A stretch of DNA of 64,000 nt from Paracoccaceae bacterium (GCA_030697175.1 JAUYQR010000020.1:111041-175040); one strand, 5' to 3'; shown: positions 8,610-17,547, counted from the stretch's first letter. A program made the numbers and translations. Notes: generated by a model not told the origin, from the letters alone.

Positions 8610-9956
8610 ATGTCGATACCTCAGTCCGGCGGTGGCCCGATCGAAAGTTTTGCCCAGTTGGCCGCTTACATGGCCTCGGGGTCGAAGCCGAAGGACCAGT
8701 GGCGCATCGGGACCGAGCATGAAAAATTCGGCTGGCTGACCGACACCCGCGCGCCGTTGCCCTATGCCGGGGCGCGGTCGATTTCGGTGCTGTTTGACGA
8801 ATTGGCCACGCGCTACGGCTGGGAGCCGGTGCGCGAGGGCAACAACGTCATCGGGATGACGCGGAACGGGGCCAACATCAGTCTGGAGCCGGGTGGGCAG
8901 TTCGAGCTGTCAGGTGCGCCGCTGGTTTCGATCCACGACATCGAGGCGGAAACGCGCGAGCATCTGGACGAGGTGAAATCCATCGCCGATCCCTTGGGCA
9001 TCAAGTTCATGGGCATCGGGGCCGCGCCGGTCTGGAGCCATTCGGAGATGCCGGTGATGCCGAAGGGCCGCTACCGGCTGATGACCGATTACATGGGCCG
9101 CGTCGGCACGCATGGCACGCAGATGATGTACCGCACCTCGACGGTGCAGGTGAACCTCGATTATGCGTCCGAGGCGGACATGGTGAAGAAGCTGCGCGTG
9201 GCGCTGGCGTTGCAGCCGGTGGCGACGGCGCTGTTCGCCAGCAGTCCGTTCTTTGATGGCAAGGTCAACGGCCACAAGAGCTGGCGCAGCCGGATCTGGC
9301 GGGGGTTGGACGACAGCCGGACCGGGATGCTGCCGTTCGCGTTCGAAGACGGCATGGGCTTTCAGCGCTATATCGACTGGGTCTTGGATGTGCCGATGTA
9401 TTTCGTCTACCGCGACGGGAAATACATCAATGCGCTGGGCCAGTCGTTCCGCGATTTCCTTGCCGGCAAGCTGCCGGCCTTGCCCGGCGAAAAGCCGACG
9501 CTCAGCGATTTTGCCGATCACATGACGACCGTGTTCCCCGAAGCGCGGGTCAAGAAATACATCGAGATGCGGGGGGCCGATTGTGGCGATTTCGCCCATG
9601 TCGTCGGGCTGCCCGCGTTCTGGGTGGGGCTGATGTATGACCAGGGCGCGCTGGATGCGGCATGGGATCTGGTCAAGGGGCTGGATACCGAAACGCGCGA
9701 AGGGCTGCGCGTTGCGGCCTCGGTTGCGGGATTGCAGGGCGAGGCGGGTGGCGTGAAGCTTATTGATCTGGCGCGGGCGTCGGTGGCCTTGTCGCAGGCC
9801 GGGTTGGCCGCGCGGGGCTTGGGCGAGGAGCGGCATCTGGCGCCATTGGTCGAGCATGTGGCGACTGGTGAGGTGCAGGCCGACCGCTGGTTGCAGCTTT
9901 ACCACGGCGCATGGGGCGGCGATCTGACGCCGATCTATGAGGCGTCGAGTTTCTGA
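8610..9956 (+). CDS. gshA: glutamate-cysteine ligase
   Basis: A 448-residue ATP-dependent ligase making gamma-glutamylcysteine, the first step of glutathione synthesis, of the plant/alphaproteobacterial type. Characteristic segments are RIGTEHEKFGW with the metal-binding glutamates, GANISLEPGGQFELSGAP, the long GKVNGHKSWRSRIWRGLDD, FEDGMGFQRYIDWVLDVPMY, and KKYIEMRGADCGDFAHV. The length fits the family. The start at 8610 (MSIPQSGG) precedes the conserved domain by about 35 residues, as usual. Its stop is three bases from the stop of the convergent plsY, so transcripts probably overlap. The glutathione-using yghU is elsewhere in the window, not linked. Confidence 0.95.
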   Translation: MSIPQSGGGPIESFAQLAAYMASGSKPKDQWRIGTEHEKFGWLTDTRAPLPYAGARSISVLFDELATRYGWEPVREGNNVIGMTRNGANISLEPGGQFELSGAPLVSIHDIEAETREHLDEVKSIADPLGIKFMGIGAAPVWSHSEMPVMPKGRYRLMTDYMGRVGTHGTQMMYRTSTVQVNLDYASEADMVKKLRVALALQPVATALFASSPFFDGKVNGHKSWRSRIWRGLDDSRTGMLPFAFEDGMGFQRYIDWVLDVPMYFVYRDGKYINALGQSFRDFLAGKLPALPGEKPTLSDFADHMTTVFPEARVKKYIEMRGADCGDFAHVVGLPAFWVGLMYDQGALDAAWDLVKGLDTETREGLRVAASVAGLQGEAGGVKLIDLARASVALSQAGLAARGLGEERHLAPLVEHVATGEVQADRWLQLYHGAWGGDLTPIYEASSF

Positions 9957-9959
9957 GGT

Positions 9960-10574
9960 TCAGGCCTTCTTCTGGCCGAACTTCGGTTCGGTCCCCGCCT
10001 TGATCCGCTTCAGGTTTTCGGTGTGGCGGATGTAGACGAGGACGGTCAAAACGAAGGTCAAGGCCAGCAGCCATCCTTCGTTGAAGTAGATCAGCCAAAT
10101 TGGCGTCAGGCCAGCCGCCAGCAGCGCGGCGATCGAAGACGTGCGGGTGATCAGGGCGGCAACGACCCAGGTGGCACAAGCGGCAAGCCCGACGGGCCAC
10201 GCCAGCGCAAGGAGCGTGCCAAGGAATGTAGCCACCCCTTTGCCGCCCTTGAAGCGCAGCCATACCGGGTAAAGGTGGCCAACAAAGGCCGCCAGACCGG
10301 CAACCTGTGCCGCATCCTCGCCACCCACAAGAGCGCGCGCGACAAGGACCGCAACACCGCCCTTGGCTGCGTCGAGAAGCAGCGTGGCGAGTGCGGCACG
10401 CTTGTTGCCGGTGCGCAGCACGTTGGTGGCACCGATGTTGCCAGACCCGATCTGTCGAAGGTCGCCAAGGCCCAGTGCGCGGGTGATGACGATGCCGAAC
10501 GGAACCGAGCCGAGGAGATAGGCGAAGAGCGCGGTGATCGCCAGCAGCATCGGGTCGGTGGTGATAGGGGGCAT
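9960..10574 (-). CDS. plsY: acyl-phosphate:glycerol-3-phosphate acyltransferase
   Basis: A 204-residue inner-membrane enzyme that transfers an acyl group from acyl-phosphate to glycerol 3-phosphate, the first step of phospholipid synthesis. The three PlsY motifs are visible: YLLGSVPFGIVITR with IGSGNIGATNVLRTG, then GHLYPVWLRFKGGKGVATFLG, and the third, HTENLKRIKAGTEPKFG, near the C-terminus. About five hydrophobic helices are present. It lies three bases downstream of pyrC' and is probably the last gene of the pyrB operon; pyrC'-plsY neighbours are common in this family. Convergent with gshA. Confidence 0.95.
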   Translation of the reverse strand: MPPITTDPMLLAITALFAYLLGSVPFGIVITRALGLGDLRQIGSGNIGATNVLRTGNKRAALATLLLDAAKGGVAVLVARALVGGEDAAQVAGLAAFVGHLYPVWLRFKGGKGVATFLGTLLALAWPVGLAACATWVVAALITRTSSIAALLAAGLTPIWLIYFNEGWLLALTFVLTVLVYIRHTENLKRIKAGTEPKFGQKKA

Positions 10575-10577
10575 GGC

Positions 10578-11849
10578 TCAGCTTTCTGCGGCGTAGACCA
10601 GCGTCCCGCCGACGAAGGTTTTAAGCACTTTACCCTCCATCCGCGCGCCGTCAAACGGGGTGTTCTTGGATTTGGATCGTAGGCTGAAACGGTCCATCAA
10701 AAAGGGCGCGTCGGGATCGAAGAGCACAAGGTCCGCCGGTGCGCCGACCGACAGGCGGCCTTGCGGCAAGCCAAGGCGGCGCGCGGGATTGAGCGTCATG
10801 GCGCGGATCAGGGTCGGCAGGTCGATCGCCCCGGCATGATAGATCCGCATCGCCGCCGGCAGGAAGGTTTCGAGGGCGACGGCACCGGAGGCTGCTTCCT
10901 CGAAGGGCAGGCGTTTCGATTCCTCGTCTGCCGGGGTGTGCATCGACGAGATCACGTCGATCAGGCCTGAGGTTACTGCCTCGACCATCGCGAGGCGGTC
11001 ATCCTCGGACCGCAAGGGCGGGGTGAACTTGAAGAAGGTGCGGTAATCGCCGACATCCAGCTCGTTCAGCGTCAGGTGGTGGATCGAGGTGCCTGCCGTG
11101 ACATCGAGCCCGGCGTCCTTGGCACGGGCCAGGGCGGGAAGGGCGCGGGCGGTGGTGATCTGGTCGGCGTGGTAGCGTGCGCCGGTCAGTTCAACGAGCG
11201 CGAGGTCGCGTTCAAGGCCCATGCGTTCGGCCATCGGCGACACGGCGGGGATGCCGCGCAGGCTTGCGAACTTGCCACTGGTGGCCGAGGCACCCGCCGA
11301 CAGGTTGGGGTCCTGCGGGTGGCCGCCGATCAGCGCGCCAAGGCTGCGGGCGTAGGTCATGGCACGGGACAGCGCCTTGGCATCGGTGCTGACGCGGGCC
11401 GCGTCGGTAAAGGCGATTGCCCCGGCGTCCAGCAGAAAGCCGATCTCGGTCATCTCGTGCCCGTCGCGGCCCTTTGTCAGGGCGGCCATGTGGCGGATGC
11501 GGACCGGGCTTTCGGCGGCGCGGCGGGTGACGAATTCCAGCGCTTCGGGCGTGTCGATGGCGGGGGTGGTGTCGGGGCGGGCGATGATCGTGGTCACGCC
11601 GCCCGCCGCCGCTGCCAGCCCGGCGGAGCGGAAGGATTCCTTGTGCCGTTCGCCCGGCTCGCCGATCTTGACGCCGATGTCGACGATGCCGGGGGCAAGG
11701 CACATGCCGCCACAGTCGATGATCCTTGCACCCTTCGGAGCAGGGGCATTGATCGCGCCAATCACGCCCTTGGCGATGGTCAGGCTGCCGGGCGCGTCGG
11801 TCAGCGCCTCGGGGTCGATCAGGCGGGCGTTCGATAGATGGATGATCAC
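10578..11849 (-). CDS. pyrC': non-catalytic dihydroorotase-like subunit PyrC'
   Basis: A 423-residue amidohydrolase-fold protein closest to dihydroorotase (APGIVDIGVKIGEPGERHKE, GGVTTIIARPDTTPAID, LNPARRLGLPQGRLSVGAPA). Key metal ligands of active enzymes are missing: the usual DxHxHxR after PG(I/V)VD is DIGVKIG, and the usual ATDHAPH near residue 300 is ISSMHTPADEE. Such inactive PyrC' proteins, known from Pseudomonas, hold aspartate transcarbamoylase in its complex. That, together with pyrB upstream in the same operon, argues for a structural partner of PyrB. A real dihydroorotase should be encoded elsewhere. plsY follows after three bases. Confidence 0.87.
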   Translation of the reverse strand: MIIHLSNARLIDPEALTDAPGSLTIAKGVIGAINAPAPKGARIIDCGGMCLAPGIVDIGVKIGEPGERHKESFRSAGLAAAAGGVTTIIARPDTTPAIDTPEALEFVTRRAAESPVRIRHMAALTKGRDGHEMTEIGFLLDAGAIAFTDAARVSTDAKALSRAMTYARSLGALIGGHPQDPNLSAGASATSGKFASLRGIPAVSPMAERMGLERDLALVELTGARYHADQITTARALPALARAKDAGLDVTAGTSIHHLTLNELDVGDYRTFFKFTPPLRSEDDRLAMVEAVTSGLIDVISSMHTPADEESKRLPFEEAASGAVALETFLPAAMRIYHAGAIDLPTLIRAMTLNPARRLGLPQGRLSVGAPADLVLFDPDAPFLMDRFSLRSKSKNTPFDGARMEGKVLKTFVGGTLVYAAES

Positions 11850-11919
11850 GTCTGCTTGCCCTCTGCCTGCCGTGCTTGGCGATTAGTCAAATCGTGCCGG
11901 TCTTGAAAGCCGAAAAGCA

Positions 11920-12369
11920 TCATGCCAGCCCCCCGGCTGCAATCAGGCGGGCGGCGGTGGCGGCCGGGTCGGCCTGATACTTGATCAGGTGCTTGTCGCC
12001 TGTCCGGGTGATGACCTGAACCGCGCCAAGAAATGGCCGCGCAGTCTGGATTTGCACCAGAGGGATCGCGCGGCTGGCGGGGCCAAGCAGGCGGCGGTCG
12101 GTCAGGCGCCAGACCTCGGCCATCGCTTCGGATTGCACGAAGGCGGCGCGGGCGGCGATGGCGATGACCGCGCCGATCGGCCCAATCACCGGGTAGGGAT
12201 TGGCTTGCCACACAAGCACCGCGCCGGCGAGCGCGCCGAGGATCACCGCCATCACCAGATGGCTGCGCCAGTAGACGGCGCGGTCGGGGCGAAATTCGGC
12301 AACGATCCGTTCCCCTTCGGCAAGGGGTAGCGGGTGGCCCATGATACTGTCGGGTTCGATCCGGGCCAT
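11920..12369 (-). CDS. small PH-like membrane protein
   Basis: A 149-residue protein with two transmembrane segments (about residues 36-72, HLVMAVILGALAGAVLVW and GPIGAVIAIAARAAFV). A soluble C-terminal part follows: EVWRLTDRRLLG, IPLVQIQTARPFLGAVQVIT, KHLIKYQADPAATAARLI. The phrase WRLTDRRLL and the beta-rich tail resemble bacterial PH (YdbS/YdbT-like) membrane proteins. It sits between pyrB and pyrC' and its ATG overlaps the stop of a 39-residue ORF (ATGA). It resembles the two upstream proteins in plan (membrane pair plus beta domain), suggesting a set of paralogues. Function unknown. Confidence 0.75.
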   Translation of the reverse strand: MARIEPDSIMGHPLPLAEGERIVAEFRPDRAVYWRSHLVMAVILGALAGAVLVWQANPYPVIGPIGAVIAIAARAAFVQSEAMAEVWRLTDRRLLGPASRAIPLVQIQTARPFLGAVQVITRTGDKHLIKYQADPAATAARLIAAGGLA

Positions 12370-12488
12370 CAGGCGATCCAGACGAGGACGGTGGTGAAAA
12401 GGGCAAGGAACACGAGAACGGCGGTGGCAACCATGCCGCCGATGCGGGCGTCCGACTTCGGGGGTTTTCGGTTGGGGTCTTGGGTCAT
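12369..12488 (-). CDS. 39-residue single-pass microprotein
   Basis: A short frame starting MTQDPNRKPPKSDARIGG with a charged, proline-containing head, followed by one hydrophobic segment (about residues 19-39, MVATAVLVFLALFTTVLVWIA) ending at the stop. Evidence for coding: its ATG overlaps the stop of the upstream 189-residue gene (ATGA at 12485-12488) and its stop overlaps the start of the downstream PH-like gene (ATGA at 12366-12371), so it is locked into the operon at both ends. Likely an inner-membrane subunit or regulator of its neighbours; the role is inferred only from position. Confidence 0.7.
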   Translation of the reverse strand: MTQDPNRKPPKSDARIGGMVATAVLVFLALFTTVLVWIA

Positions 12489-13054
12489 GCGTCGGTCTCT
12501 CCCTGCAGATCGCGGATCATCGCGAAGACCTTCTCACCCTCGGCGATGTTTTCAAAGCCCGCCTTCGTGGTGCCAAGGTCGCCCTCGGAGTCGCGTTCGC
12601 GGCGGGAATGGACCCAGACCGTGCTGGCCCGCGTGCCGCGTTCCAGTTCCAGCGCGCTGGAGGGCAGGATCGGGTAGACCTTCAGGCTGGGGAACTGCCC
12701 CTGCCGGATCACATAGGCCGCACAGGTTGTCAGCGCATAGCGGGTATCGCGGGCGGCGGAGCGGGCCTCGAAGATCGGGCCGAGGACAAGAAAGCCGCCA
12801 AAGGCAGCGAAGGGAAGGCTGAACACGGTGGTGATCAGCGCGTTGCCCCCGTCCGGGACGGTCGCTGCCTGCGGAAAGAGGAGGAGGCTGTAGAGGAAGA
12901 GGGAAACGCCGCTGATCAGGAAGGGCAGCCCGAAGAGCATCATGAAGAACGTCACCCGCCGCCGGTGGAATCCGGGAACGGGGGCGCCCGCCCAAAGCAG
13001 GGTTTCATCGGGGCGGAGACGGAGGGGGGGACGGATCAAGGTGCTTCGGCTCAT
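12485..13054 (-). CDS. membrane protein with two helices and a beta-rich tail
   Basis: A 189-residue protein. After an N-terminal stretch RLRPDETLLWAGAPVPGFH come two hydrophobic segments (about residues 36-60 and 70-92), then a soluble region with DTRYALTTCAAYVIRQGQF, YPILPSSALELERG and a C-terminal FENIAEGEKVFAMIRDLQ. The opening resembles the one in the 181-residue protein upstream ([18 protein letters not shown]), and PDExLLWxGxP openings followed by two helices are typical of bacterial PH-like membrane proteins. It is coupled to the 39-residue microprotein. No enzymatic motif is seen. Family assignment is tentative. Confidence 0.78.
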   Translation of the reverse strand: MSRSTLIRPPLRLRPDETLLWAGAPVPGFHRRRVTFFMMLFGLPFLISGVSLFLYSLLLFPQAATVPDGGNALITTVFSLPFAAFGGFLVLGPIFEARSAARDTRYALTTCAAYVIRQGQFPSLKVYPILPSSALELERGTRASTVWVHSRRERDSEGDLGTTKAGFENIAEGEKVFAMIRDLQGETDA

Positions 13055-13133
13055 GTGTCAGGGGGCTCGTTCGGGGCGGTGCGCATTGGGTTGCCTTGGT
13101 CATCCAGCGCAGCAAGGTTGCGAAGCGGACGTT

Positions 13134-13679
13134 TCACGATGCTCCTGGCTTGGCGCAACTTGCTTTGTCGGACAGCCTCTGGATCAAAGCCAGCGCTGCT
13201 CGCAATTCTCTTTTCGACCCTGCCTGAAGTATCAGATTCTGAGGGAGGGACTTATGGTGGACGATGAGAAAGACCGCATGAATCCCTGCTTCGGCGTCTT
13301 TGACTGGGCATTGCAGAAACTTTGGCTGCCTGCGCCAGTGAGCTCTGTGGAGCGAAAGAATCCGCTCGTTGGTGACTGCGCAGTCTAGTCGGCTTGTGAT
13401 AAGCGCCAAGCCAAATGCCGCCGCCATGACCAGTATTGTCGGGGCCCAAATCATTGCAACCAGTCCGGCCTTTCGGTCAGCTTCGGGACAAGGTTCGGTC
13501 ACGCAGCTTGAACCGCCAGGTGCGCCGGCAATTTCTGTCAATGCCATCCACCTGGCGAGGAGCGCAAACGCGCAGATGCACGCGATGAACGACAGCAGCT
13601 TGAACGTCGAGGGCCGCCCCTCCCACAAGATTGCTTCTTCGAGGTCGAGCCTTGGCGACCAGTCGTAGTCTGCCCTCAC
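13134..13679 (-). CDS. membrane protein, PH-like, coupled to pyrB
   Basis: A 181-residue protein beginning [23 protein letters not shown], with two hydrophobic segments (about residues 28-48 and 74-95) separated by a short loop containing two cysteines ([10 protein letters not shown]), then a soluble half with [20 protein letters not shown]. The loop cysteines would be periplasmic if the N-terminus is cytoplasmic and could pair. Its ATG overlaps the pyrB stop (ATGA at 13676-13679). The plan matches the 189-residue gene that follows after 79 bases. DNA here looks slightly lower in GC than the pyr genes. Function unknown. Confidence 0.75.
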   Translation of the reverse strand: MRADYDWSPRLDLEEAILWEGRPSTFKLLSFIACICAFALLARWMALTEIAGAPGGSSCVTEPCPEADRKAGLVAMIWAPTILVMAAAFGLALITSRLDCAVTNERILSLHRAHWRRQPKFLQCPVKDAEAGIHAVFLIVHHKSLPQNLILQAGSKRELRAALALIQRLSDKASCAKPGAS

Positions 13680-14638
13680 GCCATCATCCCCACGATCTTG
13701 CGCCCCCGTTCGGCCCGGAGGTTCCGCGCCAGAAGGTCCATGCAGGCCATCCGCACGGCGACGCCCATCTCCACCTGGTCCTGGATCACCGAGCGGTTGA
13801 TGTCGTCGGCGAGGTCGCCGTCGATCTCCACGCCGCGGTTCATCGGGCCGGGGTGCATGACGATTGCGTCGGGCTTGGCATGGGCCAGCTTTTCGGCGTC
13901 AAGCCCGTAGCGGTGATAGTATTCGCGGCTGGAGGGGATGAAGCCGCCGTCCATCCGTTCGTTCTGAAGCCGCAGCATCATCACCACGTCGGCGCCTTCC
14001 AGCCCCTTGCGCATGTCGTCAAACAACTCGCAGCCGAAATCCTCGACGCCTGGGGGCATCAGGGTCGGCGGCGCGATCAGGCGCAGGCGGTTTTCCATCT
14101 TGCCGAGCAGGATCAGGTTCGAGCGCGCCACGCGGCTGTGCGCGATGTCGCCGCAGATCGCCACGGTCAGGCGCTGGATGCGGCCCTTCGCGCGGCGGAT
14201 GGTCAGGGCATCGAGCAGCGCCTGTGTCGGGTGTTCATGCCGTCCGTCGCCCGCGTTCAAAACAGCGCAATTCACCTTTGATGCCAGAAGGTTGACGGCG
14301 CCGGACGACCCGTGCCGCACCACCAGAAGGTCGGGATGCATGGCGTTCAGCGTCATCGCCGTGTCGATCAGCGTTTCACCCTTCTTCACCGAGGAGGAGG
14401 CGACCGACATGTTCATCACATCGGCCCCAAGCCGCTTCCCGGCCAGTTCGAAGCTGGCCTGCGTGCGGGTGGAGTTTTCAAAGAACATGTTGATTTGCGT
14501 CATGCCCGCAAGCACGTCGGATTGCTTGACGGTGCGACGGTTCAGGTCGACGTAGCGGTCGGCCAGATCAAGGACCGTGACGATTTCCTGCGGCGCCAGA
14601 TGTTCGATGCCCAGAAGGTGGCGCGCGCGAAAGGTCAT
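13676..14638 (-). CDS. pyrB: aspartate carbamoyltransferase catalytic subunit
   Basis: A 320-residue enzyme condensing carbamoyl phosphate with aspartate in pyrimidine synthesis. Signature segments are [20 protein letters not shown] (carbamoyl-phosphate loop), SSSVKKGET with the mobile-loop lysine, [34 protein letters not shown] and [12 protein letters not shown]. The start at 14638 ([14 protein letters not shown]) fits the family; a much longer open frame upstream is antisense to other genes. The operon runs pyrB, three membrane genes and a microprotein, pyrC', plsY. No pyrI regulatory subunit is nearby, consistent with a PyrB-PyrC' holoenzyme. Confidence 0.96.
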   Translation of the reverse strand: MTFRARHLLGIEHLAPQEIVTVLDLADRYVDLNRRTVKQSDVLAGMTQINMFFENSTRTQASFELAGKRLGADVMNMSVASSSVKKGETLIDTAMTLNAMHPDLLVVRHGSSGAVNLLASKVNCAVLNAGDGRHEHPTQALLDALTIRRAKGRIQRLTVAICGDIAHSRVARSNLILLGKMENRLRLIAPPTLMPPGVEDFGCELFDDMRKGLEGADVVMMLRLQNERMDGGFIPSSREYYHRYGLDAEKLAHAKPDAIVMHPGPMNRGVEIDGDLADDINRSVIQDQVEMGVAVRMACMDLLARNLRAERGRKIVGMMA

Positions 14639-14752
14639 GGGTTTCTCCTGCCGGGATGGGGCGCTTATGCCAAAGCGGGGGGGGCGGGGCAATGCCACAG
14701 TTCGGCGCTGGCGGTTCTGGCGGCGCGGCTGACATGGCAATAGGGTGGTGGC

Positions 14753-15553
14753 ATGGGAATCGGGGCCGATATCATCGCGGATGACTGGCACGCGGCGCTG
14801 GCGGCGCTGGCGTGGCAGGTTGATCTCGGGGCGACCGAGCCGTTGGGCGATGCGCCGGTGAACCGTTATGAGATGGTTGATCCGGTGCGGGCGGCCGTCC
14901 CGGTGGTACCTGCGGCCCCCGCCCAACTGGCGGTTGGTCAGGACCCGGTTGCGGTTGCGGTGGCGATGGCCGCGGCCGCGACGACGCTGAAGGAGTTGCA
15001 GGCGGCGCTGGCGGCCTATGACCATTGCGAGTTGAAGCGCGGCGCGCGGAGCCTTGTCTTTGCCGATGGCAACCCCAGGGCGCGGGTGCTGATCCTTGGC
15101 GAAGCGCCGGGCAGCGAGGAGGACCGCGAGGGCCGGCCCTTCGTCGGGCGTGCGGGGCAGTTGCTGGACCGCATGTTTGCCGCGATTGGGCTTTCGCGCA
15201 CCGCACCCGATCCGGCGGCAGCGGTCTACATCACCAACGTCATGCCGTGGCGACCGCCCGCCAACCGCGACCCCGAGGCCACCGAAATCGCGATGATGCG
15301 CCCTTTTGTGGAGCGGCACATCGCGCTGGTCGACCCTGAGGTGATCGTGGTGATGGGCAACACGCCGTTGTTTGCGCTGACCGGGGCAAAGGGAATTTTG
15401 CGGGCGCGGGGGGGCTGGCAAACCGCCTTCGGAAAACCGCTCTTGCCGATGACACACCCGGCGTATCTGTTGCGCAACCCGGCGGCCAAACGCGAGGCTT
15501 GGGCGGACCTTCTGGCATTGCAGGCGAGGTTGCGGGATGGCGCTGCCGGTTGA
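14753..15553 (+). CDS. uracil-DNA glycosylase, family 4-like
   Basis: A 266-residue protein of the UDG superfamily that removes uracil from DNA. Motif A reads [20 protein letters not shown], followed by [26 protein letters not shown] and motif [13 protein letters not shown]. The iron-sulfur cysteines of typical family 4 enzymes are mostly absent: the first CxxC region has a single cysteine (DHCELKRGA), and the usual KCRPP is PWRPP, so this looks like a cluster-free alphaproteobacterial branch. The N-terminal 75 residues are Ala/Pro-rich and probably disordered. It overlaps the start of the LysE gene by 17 bases. Confidence 0.87.
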   Translation: MGIGADIIADDWHAALAALAWQVDLGATEPLGDAPVNRYEMVDPVRAAVPVVPAAPAQLAVGQDPVAVAVAMAAAATTLKELQAALAAYDHCELKRGARSLVFADGNPRARVLILGEAPGSEEDREGRPFVGRAGQLLDRMFAAIGLSRTAPDPAAAVYITNVMPWRPPANRDPEATEIAMMRPFVERHIALVDPEVIVVMGNTPLFALTGAKGILRARGGWQTAFGKPLLPMTHPAYLLRNPAAKREAWADLLALQARLRDGAAG

Positions 15554-16169
15554 TCCGCTGACGCTGCTGGCATTCATCCCGGCGGGGCTGGCGCTGAACC
15601 TGACGCCGGGGGCGGACATGATGTTCTGCCTTGGGCAGGGGCTGAAAGGCGGGCGGCGCGCGGCGATGGCGGCGAATTTCGGCATCGCGGTCGGGGGCAT
15701 GGTGCATACGCTGATCGCCGGTCTGGGCCTTGGCGCGCTGATCGCGGCGCATCCCTTGGCGTTCGATGCGATCCGCTGGGTGGGGGTCGGATACCTGATG
15801 TGGCTGGCCATCTTGGCGTTGCGCGGGCAGGGGGTGCTGACGGCGGCGACTGTGGCGCCGCGCCCGGCCGCGCGCATCTTTGCCGAGGCGCTGCTGGTCA
15901 ACCTGTTGAATCCTAAGGTGATCCTGTTCATCCTTGCCTTCTTGCCGCAGTTCGTCGACCCCGCGCGCCCGGTTCTGCCGCAGTTCCTGATCCTTGGGCT
16001 GGCGTTCTCGCTGGGTGGGTTTCTGGTCAACGGGCTGGTCGGCGGTTTTGCTGGCAGCATCGGGCAGCGGCTGGCGCGGTCGGGGCGGCTGGCGCGCTGG
16101 CTGGGGCGGGCGAGTGCGGGGGTGTTCGGGCTTTTGGCGCTGCGGTTGGCGCTGATGGAGCGGGGGTAG
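15537..16169 (+). CDS. LysE/RhtB-family amino-acid exporter
   Basis: A 210-residue inner-membrane protein with six hydrophobic segments. The family signature is at the N-terminus ([20 protein letters not shown]), with [15 protein letters not shown] in the middle and [21 protein letters not shown] before the last helices. RhtB-type members export homoserine, threonine or other small amino acids; the exact cargo is not readable. Its start lies inside the end of the UDG gene and moaB starts four bases after its stop, so the three genes form one unit despite unrelated roles. Confidence 0.92.
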   Translation: MALPVDPLTLLAFIPAGLALNLTPGADMMFCLGQGLKGGRRAAMAANFGIAVGGMVHTLIAGLGLGALIAAHPLAFDAIRWVGVGYLMWLAILALRGQGVLTAATVAPRPAARIFAEALLVNLLNPKVILFILAFLPQFVDPARPVLPQFLILGLAFSLGGFLVNGLVGGFAGSIGQRLARSGRLARWLGRASAGVFGLLALRLALMERG

Positions 16170-16172
16170 ATC

Positions 16173-16715
16173 ATGTCGCGGATCGACGAGACGAAGGAGT
16201 TCATCTCGGTCCGCATCGCGGTGCTGACGGTCAGCGACACGCGCACGGCAGCGGATGACAAGTCGGGTGATACGCTGGTGGAGCGGCTTGTGGACACGGG
16301 GCACGTGCTGGCGGCGCGCGGCATCGTGCAGGACGACCGGGCCGAGATTGCCGCGCGGCTGCGGGCGTGGATTGCCGATCCGGGGGTGGATGTCATCCTG
16401 ACCACCGGCGGCACCGGTCTGACCGGGCGCGACGTGACGGTCGAGGCGCACCGCGACGTTTATGAGAAAGAGATCGAGGCGTTCGGGACAGTGTTCACCA
16501 TCGTGTCGATGCAGAAGATCGGCACTTCGGCGGTGCAGAGCCGGGCCTGTGGCGGAGTTGCCGGCGGAACCTATCTGTTCGCGCTGCCGGGCAGTCCCGG
16601 TGCCTGCCGCGATGCGTGGGACGAGATCCTGCGCTGGCAACTGGATTTCCGGCACAAGCCTTGCAACTTCGTCGAGATTTTTCCAAGGCTGGATGAACAC
16701 CACCGCCGGAAATGA
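16173..16715 (+). CDS. moaB: molybdenum cofactor biosynthesis protein MoaB
   Basis: A 180-residue MogA/MoaB-fold protein of molybdenum cofactor synthesis, acting on molybdopterin (adenylylation) or as a structural homologue. It contains [36 protein letters not shown] with the TGGTG pterin-binding loop, and [18 protein letters not shown] near the C-terminus. Length fits MoaB. Four bases separate it from the lysE stop. It faces the dsbD-like gene convergently with a hairpin between. Confidence 0.94.
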   Translation: MSRIDETKEFISVRIAVLTVSDTRTAADDKSGDTLVERLVDTGHVLAARGIVQDDRAEIAARLRAWIADPGVDVILTTGGTGLTGRDVTVEAHRDVYEKEIEAFGTVFTIVSMQKIGTSAVQSRACGGVAGGTYLFALPGSPGACRDAWDEILRWQLDFRHKPCNFVEIFPRLDEHHRRK

Positions 16716-16717
16716 TG

Positions 16718-16740
16718 GCGGGTGCGGCGTCAGCACCCGC
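16718..16740. terminator. hairpin between convergent moaB and the DsbD-like gene
   Basis: Perfect 8-base arms GCGGGTGC / GCACCCGC with a 7-base loop in the 31-base gap between two convergent stop codons. There is no strong T-run, so termination in either direction is probable but not certain. Confidence 0.5.
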
Positions 16741-16746
16741 GCCGCT

Positions 16747-17547
16747 TCAGGGCGCGGGGCAGCCGCGGATTTCCACCGCGCCGTCATCTGACAGGATGGT
16801 CACGATCACCGCGGACCGGTCAAGCGCAAAGGGTGCGCCGGATTGCGGAACCATTTCTGTCATTGCTGTCAATCGGTTACCGTCACGCGATGCAGTACTT
16901 TCGGCAATCCAGACGGTGGGGTCGGCGGTTTCGAAGGCGACGGTTTCCGGACCACCGCTGCGCGGCATGGCGATGGATGCGGTGATACGCAGGCCATCGG
17001 CGATCGGGTCGACGGTGCAGCTGACGGAGGTGACGCCAGCCTCGGTGGCGGTGGCGGGGCGGCGGGCGAGGGCGGCCTTGATCATCGTGTCGCTGGCACC
17101 GGGGGCGATCAGATCGGACGTCAGGGTAAGGCTGGCAGGCAGGCAGATCTCGTCGCAGACGCCAAGCTCCACGGTGGCTGAAAGGCGCATCGGGAGGGCC
17201 GGGTCGATGGCGGTAACCTCGACCGGCAGAGTGACCTCGTCGTGGTAGCCGATGCTCTGCAACCCGTTGGTCAGGAACACGCTGGGGGCGGGCCAGTGGA
17301 TGCGGACGGCACGGACGTTTTCGGAATCGGACCAGTCGAACGCGGGTGGAATGCCGGCGTCGCCGGGGCTGCGCCAGTAAGTTTTCCAACCAGGGGCGAG
17401 GGTTAGCCGGAGGCCGGCCATGTGGCTGCCGTCGGGCATCTGCCAGCCGGGCAGGATGGCGCCGGCAAGAACGTCGTCCTGCGTGGTGGCGAGGCCGGGG
17501 CCGGCGAGGGCGAGAAGCGGGGCGAGGATCAGCCAGGTGCGGGTCAT
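16747..17547 (-). CDS. periplasmic DsbD alpha-domain-like protein
   Basis: A 266-residue exported protein. A signal peptide is visible (MTRTWLILAPLLALAGPGLA) and the start at 17547 is chosen for it; the frame is open further upstream without such a signal. The mature part resembles the N-terminal thiol-exchange domain of DsbD/ScsB: WQMPDGSHMAGLRLTLAPGW, TYWRSPGDAGIPPAFDW, IGYHDEVTLPVEV, and ELGVCDEICLPAS, which holds the CxxxC redox pair. No transmembrane or thioredoxin domains follow, so it is a stand-alone alpha domain, as often annotated in Rhodobacteraceae. It likely accepts or donates electrons to periplasmic thiols; partner unknown. Confidence 0.85.
   Translation of the reverse strand: MTRTWLILAPLLALAGPGLATTQDDVLAGAILPGWQMPDGSHMAGLRLTLAPGWKTYWRSPGDAGIPPAFDWSDSENVRAVRIHWPAPSVFLTNGLQSIGYHDEVTLPVEVTAIDPALPMRLSATVELGVCDEICLPASLTLTSDLIAPGASDTMIKAALARRPATATEAGVTSVSCTVDPIADGLRITASIAMPRSGGPETVAFETADPTVWIAESTASRDGNRLTAMTEMVPQSGAPFALDRSAVIVTILSDDGAVEIRGCPAP

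Noticed and set aside
13676..16414. A 912-codon minus-strand frame that would extend PyrB N-terminally by about 590 residues
   Set aside because: The extension lies opposite UDG, LysE and MoaB genes and is Ser/Arg/Pro-rich without domain. PyrB has its normal start at 14638.
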